NCBI GenBank assembly: GCA_022844135.1
Contig: JALHMG010000019.1
Coordinates: 30,290 to 94,289 of the forward strand
Reading direction: 5' to 3'
Source: Lysobacterales bacterium
GTDB lineage: Bacteria; Pseudomonadota; Gammaproteobacteria; Xanthomonadales; SZUA-5
Length of the DNA: 64,000 bases
The notes below the pieces were generated by a model. The model did not search any database. It had not been told where the DNA came from and worked only from the letters and a program-made list of their open reading frames with translations. Positions 56,801-64,000 of this stretch are shown in pieces (position 1 is the first letter of the stretch; the number at the start of each line of letters is the position of its first letter). Made by a program: the position numbers and the translations under genes.

Positions 56801-59800
56801 CCTGATGCTTGAATGCGTCCAATGACGTTTGACGTACGCGCTCCAAATATTGCACAAACGTCGGATTACCCGACGTATCGTTGCGCAGCACAAGGGTATT
56901 GACAAAAAGACCGATCAACCCTTCCAGCTGGTGATGGTTGCGCCCCGCAATGGGCGTCCCAAGAACGATATCGTCTGCCCCGCTGTAACGACTCAGCAAT
57001 ACGCTCAGAACGGCCTGCATCAACATGAACAGCGTCACGCGACGACTCGTCGCCAACTGCATGAGCGCATCACCAACCGCTGCGTCCACACTCACCACAT
57101 GGTCTTTGCCGTGAAACGTTTGTTGCGCCGGACGGGCCAAGTCAAGCGGTAAATCGTGAACTCGAGGCAAACCCGCCAGTTTATCACGCCAGTACGACAG
57201 TTCCCGCGCGCTCTGATCGCTATTAAGGAAATCCTGTTGCCAGGCCGCGTAGTCCACATACCGTATCGGAAGATGAGGAAGCGGGTTGTCCAAACCCTCG
57301 CTGTACGCCCGATACAGCCTCATTAACTCCGGACGCAGGACCTCCGTGATCGACAAGCCGTCAGCCGCTATATGGTGAACCGACCCATACAGCACATACG
57401 CCTTGCCCGACATCTTGACTAACTTCATACGGATTACCGTATCCGCCAAGTCAAAGCCTTTTGATTCCTCCGCAGCGACCAGCTTTTGCCATTCCAGTCT
57501 CTGATCAACGTCATCCAGTCCAGACAAATCAATTAGTTCCAGCGTCTTCAGCGGTTCAGCAGGCCTGATTTCCTGCCAGACCTCTCCATCAGCCTCATGG
57601 TAGGTTGTGCGTAGCACTTCATGACGTGCTAACAACGTGATCAACCCGCGTTCCAACGCATCAACTTGTAAAGGCTCATTGAAGGCGAACGCAAAAGGGA
57701 TGTTGTACTGTGTTTCAGTGCTCGCCAGTCGGTGAATAAACCACATTCGCTTCTGCGCTGATGACAACTCATACCGATCCTGAGTTGATACCGACTCAAT
57801 ATCGGGTTGCACCGGCACCACATTGAGTTCGCTAATTGAACGCGCCAGCGCGCCCAGCGATGGCGCTTCAAAGACCAGCTTTATCGGGACCTCAAGCGCA
57901 AGCCTTGCCCGAATAGCACTCGTCATTCTGCCGATCAGTAGCGAGTGCCCGCCCAACGCAAAGAAGTTGTCTTGCAAGCCGATACGATCCACTTGCAGGA
58001 GTTCCTGCCAGATTTTCGCCAAAGCGCACTCCAGCTCAGTTTGCGGTGCCTCGTACTCGGCCCGCTCAACATCGGCGTACTGCGGCGTCGGCAAAGCCTT
58101 GACATCGACCTTCCCACTCATCGTCAGAGGAAAATCTTCCACCAGCACCAGGTTCGCTGGGATCATGAAGTCCGGCAGGTGCTGCCGTAACGCGTCCTTT
58201 AGACCATCGACCCTTTTCTGTTTGTGCCCTTCTGGAACAGTCGTAAGGGGCTTAACGTAAGCGACTATCCGTTTGTCATCGCCCGCCCCGATCACCCTCA
58301 CAACAGCCCGCGATACCTGCTCCATCTCTTCCAGAGCGTTCCGGACCTCACCAAGTTCAATCCGATAACCACGCACTTTGACCTGATCATCCGTTCGTCC
58401 CATGAAGATCAGTTCTGGGGGGCCCGATTGATTACTGAACCGCCAACGCACGATGTCGCCCGTACGATACGTTCGTTTTCTGGCATCCAGTGGGTGGACG
58501 ACGAAACGCTCCGCCGTGAGTTTCGGCCGGTTCAAATACCCGCGGGCCAAGCCCGCGCCGCCAATACATAGCTCACCCGGCATCCCCGCCGGCACCACTT
58601 GGCCTTGATCATCCAGCACTAATAGATCCACTTCGCCCAATGCCGAACCAAGCTGTGGTCTCGTACTTCGCATTATGGGGAAAATAGTGCTATTAACCGT
58701 ACACTCTGTGGGACCATATAAATTAAAGGCGCTGCTCTTATTATCCTCGCAGAACCCCCGCAGTTGCTGCCACAATGCATCGGAGATCTCCTCTCCTCCT
58801 ACTTCAAGGTGCAACGGCCCCTCTAAACCTTCGCGGAAGGTCCTGTGCTCTAGCAAAGCACCGATTTGGGTCGGAGTAATATCCAACATATCAATACCGT
58901 TAGCATTGATATATTCCAGCATCGCCGCCGGATCAGTGCGCACGTGGTCCGGCACAATGACTAACGGGACTCCTGAAAACAGGCCGAGCAACCCGTCCAC
59001 CGAGGCGTCGAAAGAAAGCGACGCATTCCATCCACGAACACATGGAATGCATTCTGCATGTACCGCTTCCGTCAATGCATTAGCTAAGTTCACGACACTG
59101 CGGTGTTCGATCATCACTCCTTTGGGGTTACCGGTCGAACCGGAGGTGTAGATCACGTAGGCCAAATGACTTGATGTGAGGCAAAGATCCGCCTTGGGTA
59201 AATTGGCAGGGTCCAGGGTAAGCAGACCCTGCATCACAGCCTGGTCGTCCAAACAAACCAGGGTTCGGCCATGCTCTGGCAATGCACAAAGCAACGCACT
59301 TTCTGTCAGTACAATCTCAACGCCGGCATCGTCCAATAAGTACGCTACACGACTCGACGGATACTTGGAGTCGATCGGCACATAGGCGCCACCTGCCTTG
59401 AGGACCGCCAGTATCGCGATCACAGTCCCGATACCACGCGGCAGAAAAATGCCTACCAGCGAATCAGGCTCGACTCCCTGATGGACCAGGTAACGCGCCA
59501 ACCGATTGGCTTGTTCATTCAACTCTCGATACGTCAAAGAGTCGCCGTTGTACGTGATCGCTCGCTTATCCGGTCGACGCTCAACCGTAGCCTCGAACAG
59601 CTCATGCATGCAAAGTGTCGCATCGTAAGCTAATCTCGAGCCCCTGCCGGCTTGGATCAAGAATTGCTCTTGTTCTATATTCTGCAATCGATACTGCCGA
59701 ATGCCTAATTCGGCATTGCCTGCGATCTGTTCCAGCAACAGAACAAAACTGGCTGCCAGCTGCTTGATCGTCTCGGCATAAAACAAATCAGTGTTGTAGT

Positions 59801-61229
59801 TAAAGTTAACCACCAAGCCATTTTTGGCCTCGGTCACATCAACACTTAGATCAAACTTAGCTATCCCTCCGCACGCTTCCTGACCAGGAACCAGGCCTGA
59901 CAGCGCGCTGATGTCAAGCTCATCATCTCGTCGCGTACTGAACATGATTTGGAACAGCGGGTTGAAGGCCAGGTCTCGCTCACCGGCAAACTTCTCAACC
60001 AACAGGTCAAACGGCACGTCCTGATGCTTGAATGCGTCCAATGACGTTTGACGTACGCGCTCCAAATATTGCACAAACGTCGGATTACCCGACGTATCGT
60101 TGCGCAGCACAAGGGTATTGACAAAAAGACCGATCAACCCTTCCAGCTGGTGATGGTTGCGCCCCGCAATGGGCGTCCCAAGAACGATATCGTCTGCCCC
60201 GCTGTAACGACTCAGCAATACGCTCAGAACGGCCTGCATCAACATGAACAGCGTCACGCGACGACTCGTCGCCAACTGCATGAGCGCATCACCAACCGCT
60301 GCGTCCACACTCACCACATGGTCTTTGCCGTGAAACGTTTGTTGCGCCGGACGGGCCAAGTCAAGCGGTAAATCGTGAACTCGAGGCAAACCGGCTAATT
60401 TATCACGCCAGTACGACAGTTCCCGCGCGCTCTGATCGCTCTTAAGAAAATCCTGTTGCCAGGCCGCGTAGTCCACATATTGAATGGCCAACGGCTCAAG
60501 CTCGAGTTCGGCACCCTTCGACTCGACGAAGTTGTATAGATGTATCAACTCCCTATTGAAGAGATCAGTTGACCACGCATCGAACGCAATATGGTGAACC
60601 GCACCGACAAAGACACCTGCGTCATCCTTCAGCCTAAACAGTGAGCCTCTAAGTACCGGGCCTTGAGTTAGGTCGAAGACCTTTGAGGCCTCGAACGCCG
60701 AATGCTTAGACAAAACCGCTTCCTGCTCGTCGTCCGATAACGTCGATATATCGCTGTAATTGACTACAATATTTGACTCTGGATTGACAATCTGGACTAA
60801 TTCGCCTTGGTATTCTTCGTAATTCGTGCGCAATATCTCATGCCTTTCAACCAAGAGATTCAAAGCCTGACGAAACTTACCCTCCGACACCGCAAAATGG
60901 AGCGGAAGAATCATCGGTATGTTGTAGATTCCGGGCCCGTAAAGCTGCTCAATGAACCACAGTCGCTTCTGAGCATATGAAGCTATCGGCCTACCGTTCT
61001 CTGGTCGCTTACCAATGGCTCTTTTATGACTTGTTACTGATTCGATTTCTCGGAGAAGCTCAATAAGCTCCTCTCGATGGTGTCTTATCTTCTGAGCTAA
61101 TTCCGCGTTCAAAGCCCCAGGTTTCGAGCGAGTCTTAAGCTTAGTTCCATCCAGGTAGATATCGATGCTCGCTCTTTTCAGCTCGATGATTAAGTTCTTT
61201 ATCTGCGACACTTCACCACTCCGTCTCAT
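53883..61229 (-). CDS. Nonribosomal peptide synthetase: TubC-dock-C-A-PCP-C-A-PCP-TE
   Basis: A 2448-residue synthetase. Residues 1-60 resemble a TubC N-terminal docking domain (IDIYLDGTKLKTRSKPGALN). C1 has HHIAFD (about 213), A1 spans about 530-1050 (YTSGSTGNPKG, NLYGPTE, GELCIGG, TYRTGD), and PCP1 is FFALGGHSL. C2 has HHIAAD (about 1286), A2 and PCP2 repeat module 1 at +1073 residues, and a TE ends the protein (ALVGHSMGSA, with GGHNTML supplying His). No epimerisation or methylation domains are seen. The A pockets are identical (D-A-D-D-L-V-L-V-N-K at the ten Stachelhaus positions), so both modules should load the same residue. ATG 61229 overlaps the upstream gene stop by 17 bp. Confidence 0.93.
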   Translation of the reverse strand: MRRSGEVSQIKNLIIELKRASIDIYLDGTKLKTRSKPGALNAELAQKIRHHREELIELLREIESVTSHKRAIGKRPENGRPIASYAQKRLWFIEQLYGPGIYNIPMILPLHFAVSEGKFRQALNLLVERHEILRTNYEEYQGELVQIVNPESNIVVNYSDISTLSDDEQEAVLSKHSAFEASKVFDLTQGPVLRGSLFRLKDDAGVFVGAVHHIAFDAWSTDLFNRELIHLYNFVESKGAELELEPLAIQYVDYAAWQQDFLKSDQSARELSYWRDKLAGLPRVHDLPLDLARPAQQTFHGKDHVVSVDAAVGDALMQLATSRRVTLFMLMQAVLSVLLSRYSGADDIVLGTPIAGRNHHQLEGLIGLFVNTLVLRNDTSGNPTFVQYLERVRQTSLDAFKHQDVPFDLLVEKFAGERDLAFNPLFQIMFSTRRDDELDISALSGLVPGQEACGGIAKFDLSVDVTEAKNGLVVNFNYNTDLFYAETIKQLAASFVLLLEQIAGNAELGIRQYRLQNIEQEQFLIQAGRGSRLAYDATLCMHELFEATVERRPDKRAITYNGDSLTYRELNEQANRLARYLVHQGVEPDSLVGIFLPRGIGTVIAILAVLKAGGAYVPIDSKYPSSRVAYLLDDAGVEIVLTESALLCALPEHGRTLVCLDDQAVMQGLLTLDPANLPKADLCLTSSHLAYVIYTSGSTGNPKGVMIEHRSVVNLANALTEAVHAECIPCVRGWNASLSFDASVDGLLGLFSGVPLVIVPDHVRTDPAAMLEYINANGIDMLDITPTQIGALLEHRTFREGLEGPLHLEVGGEEISDALWQQLRGFCEDNKSSAFNLYGPTECTVNSTIFPIMRSTRPQLGSALGEVDLLVLDDQGQVVPAGMPGELCIGGAGLARGYLNRPKLTAERFVVHPLDARKRTYRTGDIVRWRFSNQSGPPELIFMGRTDDQVKVRGYRIELGEVRNALEEMEQVSRAVVRVIGAGDDKRIVAYVKPLTTVPEGHKQKRVDGLKDALRQHLPDFMIPANLVLVEDFPLTMSGKVDVKALPTPQYADVERAEYEAPQTELECALAKIWQELLQVDRIGLQDNFFALGGHSLLIGRMTSAIRARLALEVPIKLVFEAPSLGALARSISELNVVPVQPDIESVSTQDRYELSSAQKRMWFIHRLASTETQYNIPFAFAFNEPLQVDALERGLITLLARHEVLRTTYHEADGEVWQEIRPAEPLKTLELIDLSGLDDVDQRLEWQKLVAAEESKGFDLADTVIRMKLVKMSGKAYVLYGSVHHIAADGLSITEVLRPELMRLYRAYSEGLDNPLPHLPIRYVDYAAWQQDFLNSDQSARELSYWRDKLAGLPRVHDLPLDLARPAQQTFHGKDHVVSVDAAVGDALMQLATSRRVTLFMLMQAVLSVLLSRYSGADDIVLGTPIAGRNHHQLEGLIGLFVNTLVLRNDTSGNPTFVQYLERVRQTSLDAFKHQDVPFDLLVEKFAGERDLAFNPLFQIMFSTRRDDELDISALSGLVPGQEACGGIAKFDLSVDVTEAKNGLVVNFNYNTDLFYAETIKQLAASFVLLLEQIAGNAELGIRQYRLQNIEQEQFLIQAGRGSRLAYDATLCMHELFEATVERRPDKRAITYNGDSLTYRELNEQANRLARYLVHQGVEPDSLVGIFLPRGIGTVIAILAVLKAGGAYVPIDSKYPSSRVAYLLDDAGVEIVLTESALLCALPEHGRTLVCLDDQAVMQGLLTLDPANLPKADLCLTSSHLAYVIYTSGSTGNPKGVMIEHRSVVNLANALTEAVHAECIPCVRGWNASLSFDASVDGLLGLFSGVPLVIVPDHVRTDPAAMLEYINANGIDMLDITPTQIGALLEHRTFREGLEGPLHLEVGGEEISDALWQQLRGFCEDNKSSAFNLYGPTECTVNSTIFPIMRSTRPQLGSALGEVDLLVLDDQGQVVPAGMPGELCIGGAGLARGYLNRPKLTAERFVVHPLDARKRTYRTGDIVRWRFSNQSGPPELIFMGRTDDQVKVRGYRIELGEVRNALEEMEQVSRAVVRVIGEGDDKRIVAYVKPLTTVPEGHKQERAEALKDALRKHLPDFMIPANLVLVEDFPLTMSGKVDVKALPTPQSADVERAEYEAPQTELECALAKIWQELLPVDRIGLQDNFFALGGHSLMAIRLATKIERQFKRSIPISAVFQATNLKAQARMLTDSRISGTNRTLVKMRDGNKRNRAIIFVPGLGGFSHVFAELSRALSRDHPHYAVNALGTDGASAPHKNLSEAANYHVNEIVEQISTHAEIALVGHSMGSALAVTMAEELQQRNRKVSQLFILDGDVENRPTSIDELAAKAQASLLGEEQKKLLSDTAVKPHLNGIEAVILAQLGMSYSIARETIFDELVVVQSAENESIDLSKRWSPHCKNDLYYYKIPGGHNTMLRNPYVGELCKIIEFHLS
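54720..57260 (-). repeat. Module duplication, copy in module 2
   Basis: This 2.5 kb segment encodes the second half of C2, A2 and most of PCP2. It repeats at 57939-60479 with a fixed 3,219-bp offset. From about 55070 to 57165 the two copies are identical base for base as read; differences cluster near the edges. Confidence 0.92.
57939..60479 (-). repeat. Module duplication, copy in module 1
   Basis: Partner of 54720-57260. The homology starts at the AWQQDFL linker inside the C domain and stops just at the PCP LGGHSL region, so the exchanged block is C(half)-A-PCP. Confidence 0.92.
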
Positions 61230-64000
61230 CAAGTTCGCCGCTGTTCTCCGCTAGGCCCAGCTTGTCATAAGCTAGCAAGTAGTCGATATGGCACGCCATT
61301 TCCGCGACGGTCTTGAACTCCAAGACATCTTTGACTGAAAGATTCAGCTGGAAGGACTTGTTGATTTTATTAACAAGCCTCAATGAGGTTAGAGAGTTGC
61401 CGCCCAAACTAAAAAAATTGTCGTCGATGCCCAATTCTTCGATGCTCAAAATGTCTTGCCAAATATCGCGCAGGGCGAACTCGGTCTTGGTTCCTGGTGC
61501 TCGACACGACCCCCTCTCATAGTTGGCAATCACTGGAAGTGGGAGCGAGTGCCGATCAAGCTTTCCATTGTCAGTAATCGGAAAGGCATCCATCAGCACA
61601 ATTGCTTTGGGAACCAAATAAGTCGGCAAAAAACGGACCAACGACTGCCTTAACTGGTCTGCTAGGGCCGCTGGTTCTTCATCAAGGGTCTCGCCGCGCT
61701 CCAGGATGACGTACGCAACAAGAGCCTTTTCGATGCCGACGTCGTCCCTGACCTGCACCGTAACATCCTTGACCTGAGGAAACTTCAACAGCGCAGATTC
61801 AACTTCACCTGGCTCAACGCGATAGCCGTTGATCTTTGCTTGGGCATCAACTCGTCCCAAAAATAGCAATTCGCCGCTATCCGACCAACACACCAAATCG
61901 CCGGTGCGATACAGACGCATGCTGTGATCTTCAGAAAAAGGATCAGGGACAAACCGCTCTGCGGTAAGCAACTCGTTATTCAGATACCCCCTGGCCACGC
62001 CAGTACCTCCGAGATATAACTCGCCAACACTGCCCTTAGGCAACAGATCAAGCCTGTCGTTCAAAACGTAGCATTTTGCATTCTCGAATGCCGAGCCGAT
62101 CGGAACCTGTTTTAAGTCGGCGTCAAAACGCTTGCAATCCCGAGTAGTCGCAGCTGACGTCGCTTCGGTCGGTCCATAGGAATTGAATAGCTTGACTCGG
62201 TCCGAGAACACGCGATTCCATGCTCTCCAAGTGCCAACAGAAAAGACATCTCCACCAACGATGCAGGTCTTCAGAGAGGGAACAATTCGAAGCGCATCGT
62301 CGATGACCAGCGAATTCAACATTGCCGTTGGAAATGAAATGATAGAAATTTCACTTCGCTCTATGAAATCCCAGAACTCAGCCAAGATCGCTTCATTCCC
62401 CCCCTTTGGTATGACTAGGGTGTTTCCACAGAGAAGAGACAACGCAAACTCTTCGAGCCAAATGTCGAACCCTACGTTTGATAGTTGTAGAACCCGCTCG
62501 CCTGAAGTGGCTACGTCATATTTTTCCTGGGCTGCCTCGACAAAACCAACGCAATTTCTGTGCTCAACCACTACACCCTTAGGAAGTCCCGTTGAACCTG
62601 AGGTATAGATTACGTACGCGGCGTTTTCCGGACGAACTCCTATCGAATCGTTTTTAACATTTTCAATGGAGAGACGTTCATCTCGAAACTCATCAACGAA
62701 CACGAATTTGCAGTCTGTTCCTGTCGGAAATCCGCCGGATGTCTCACGCGTAGTCAGCACATACCGGACAGAACTGTCCTCAATCATGTAACGCAGTCGC
62801 GCGTCGGGGTAAACTGTGTCAAGAGGAACATAAGCTGCGCCGCTTTTAAGGATCCCGAGAATCGACACGACCATGTCGACCGAGCGCTCTATGTAAATGC
62901 CTACTAGTGTTTCTGGTCCAACGCCTTGTTCACTAAGGTATCGCGCTAAACCGTTAGCTCTACGATTAAGTTCTCCGTAACTAATGTGCTCGTCGCCATA
63001 GGAAAGTGCGGTCCGGCCTGGCTCATTGTTGACGTGAGCTTCAAACAGTTCGTGCAGAAGTTTTTGGCTGTACTCGGCGTGCTTCCTTCCCTGCACTTCG
63101 GTCAGCAGAAAATTCTTTTCGGCTGGGGCGATCAACTCTAGGTTGCGAACAGTGCTGTCCCCATTCATACTCATGCTTGTTAGGATAGTCACGACGTTCG
63201 CTAGAACGTTGTCCAAGAGACCGGGGGAATACTGCGATGATCTGCCCTGCAGATTCACGATCAGTTTGTCGCCTCGTTCCTGGCAAGTGACGGTTACGCC
63301 ATAATGTGTCGCCTCGAAACTCTCCGCGTCGGTGAGCTCAAGCATTGACGCAGCCTCATTATCCGATTCAAGCGTAACGCTCGGATAGTTTTCGAGGATC
63401 AGTAAACTGTCAAAGATGCTACCGCGGTCACCTTTGCCGAAGTGTGAAAGAATCTCAGCGAGTGGAAGGTATGCGTGCTCGATTCGTTCCACTTGAGCTT
63501 CTTGATTATTTTTTAGCCACTTAACCAACGTGGTTTGGTCGTCAGGAATGTCAATAACGACCGGGATGGTGTTAATCATAAGGCCGACGATTCGCTCCAC
63601 ATTATTCAGGGTAGCGGGGCGACCTGAAACCGTGGTGCCGAATACCACTTTGGATTTCTGAGTATACTGCGATAGAAGCAATCCCCACGCACTAATCAGA
63701 ATGGTACCCAGCGTGCAGTGGGCAGTCTTCGCCAGCTCTTTTAGTCCAATTAAAATTTCTCTATCGACTTCTACCTCATTCTTGTTGACGAAGTCGTCGT
63801 ATAGTCGATATACCTGAGGTAGATTTGTTGGTTCACTGATCTCGTCCAGTTGAGTTTTCCAATATGCCTCGGCTGCGCTCTGGTCCTGTTCGTGCAACCA
63901 CTCAATGTAGTTCCGATACGGCACCACCTCGCGACCGACGAACACCTCACCTTTGGCCAATCGTTCACAGCAGGCAATCCACTCACTGAGCACCAACGGC
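61213..64000 (-). CDS. Nonribosomal peptide synthetase module C-A-PCP (N-terminus outside window)
   Basis: The frame is open through the end of the window, so the N-terminal lobe of the C domain, including its HHxxxDG, lies outside. Visible are the C-terminal half of C (VVPYRNYIEWLHEQDQSAAEAYW, VFGTTVSGRPATL), a complete A domain (YTSGSTGLPKGVVVEH, NSYGPTEATSA, LYRTGDLV, GRVDAQAKINGYRVEPGE, NGKLDRHSLP) and a PCP (DDNFFSLGGNSL). Pocket residues read D-I-E-I-C-V-S-S-A-K, unlike the modules downstream. The protein ends SGELDETEW and its stop overlaps the next NRPS start, consistent with co-translation. First synthetase visible in transcription order. Confidence 0.9.
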   Translation of the reverse strand, partial: PLVLSEWIACCERLAKGEVFVGREVVPYRNYIEWLHEQDQSAAEAYWKTQLDEISEPTNLPQVYRLYDDFVNKNEVEVDREILIGLKELAKTAHCTLGTILISAWGLLLSQYTQKSKVVFGTTVSGRPATLNNVERIVGLMINTIPVVIDIPDDQTTLVKWLKNNQEAQVERIEHAYLPLAEILSHFGKGDRGSIFDSLLILENYPSVTLESDNEAASMLELTDAESFEATHYGVTVTCQERGDKLIVNLQGRSSQYSPGLLDNVLANVVTILTSMSMNGDSTVRNLELIAPAEKNFLLTEVQGRKHAEYSQKLLHELFEAHVNNEPGRTALSYGDEHISYGELNRRANGLARYLSEQGVGPETLVGIYIERSVDMVVSILGILKSGAAYVPLDTVYPDARLRYMIEDSSVRYVLTTRETSGGFPTGTDCKFVFVDEFRDERLSIENVKNDSIGVRPENAAYVIYTSGSTGLPKGVVVEHRNCVGFVEAAQEKYDVATSGERVLQLSNVGFDIWLEEFALSLLCGNTLVIPKGGNEAILAEFWDFIERSEISIISFPTAMLNSLVIDDALRIVPSLKTCIVGGDVFSVGTWRAWNRVFSDRVKLFNSYGPTEATSAATTRDCKRFDADLKQVPIGSAFENAKCYVLNDRLDLLPKGSVGELYLGGTGVARGYLNNELLTAERFVPDPFSEDHSMRLYRTGDLVCWSDSGELLFLGRVDAQAKINGYRVEPGEVESALLKFPQVKDVTVQVRDDVGIEKALVAYVILERGETLDEEPAALADQLRQSLVRFLPTYLVPKAIVLMDAFPITDNGKLDRHSLPLPVIANYERGSCRAPGTKTEFALRDIWQDILSIEELGIDDNFFSLGGNSLTSLRLVNKINKSFQLNLSVKDVLEFKTVAEMACHIDYLLAYDKLGLAENSGELDETEW

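Overview
The window is a chromosomal segment of a GC-rich gammaproteobacterium. Its core genes (aceK, bioC, queC, mpl, a short-LID adk, tusA, dnaB, mfd, gltX), the ATGA-overlap operon style, the PCu(A)C and BlaI/BlaR pairs, and secreted proteins ending in a GFE-like tail all fit the Xanthomonadales/Lysobacterales. That placement is inference from gene content, not a phylogeny. No rRNA, tRNA, CRISPR array or intact insertion sequence was found.

Region 1 (1-5930) holds the end of aceK, bioC, a Phd/VapC-type toxin-antitoxin pair, a DUF4349 lipoprotein, a helical protein with a canonical sliding-clamp-binding motif, and a J-like membrane protein. Region 2 (6087-11729) is a tightly packed four-gene cassette. 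Its third gene fuses a KGGVGR-variant MinD/ParA-like ATPase to a second P-loop ATPase, and the other three products are unrecognised. It looks like an NTP-dependent conflict (defence) system and is followed by an alpha/beta hydrolase. Region 3 (13286-29458) is mostly housekeeping: queC with an MFS transporter, tandem Uma2 nucleases, alaA, an SGNH hydrolase, a membrane protein-mpl-LON operon, tusA, adk, dnaB carrying a mini-intein, an enoyl-CoA hydratase, a copper chaperone, a cytochrome P450, and a blaI-blaR operon preceded by two matching palindromes.

Region 4 (29474-45544) holds mfd, gltX, small accessory enzymes, a histidine kinase/response regulator pair, and several secreted proteins: an esterase, a repeat-rich CHRD protein, a carboxypeptidase-regulatory-like protein and an M12-type metalloprotease. 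Three of the secreted proteins share a C-terminal aromatic-x-N-(G)FE tail.

Region 5 (46182-64000, minus strand, continuing past the window end) is visibly AT-richer and looks horizontally acquired. It is a nonribosomal peptide cluster: a C-A-PCP protein (N-terminus outside the window), a TubC-docking C-A-PCP-C-A-PCP-TE synthetase, a metallo-beta-lactamase-fold protein, a highly unusual DH-[FkbH-N/FkbM/FkbH]-PCP-C protein, and a dedicated phosphopantetheinyl transferase. The FkbM methyltransferase appears to be inserted inside the FkbH unit. The two modules of the large synthetase contain a 2.5 kb near-identical duplication at a 3,219 bp period, so both should activate the same substrate. A plausible but speculative role is loading of a glycerate-derived starter that is O-methylated and possibly dehydrated, followed by extension with at least three amino acids. 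The synthetase cluster and the four-gene ATPase cassette are the strongest candidates for undescribed biology.
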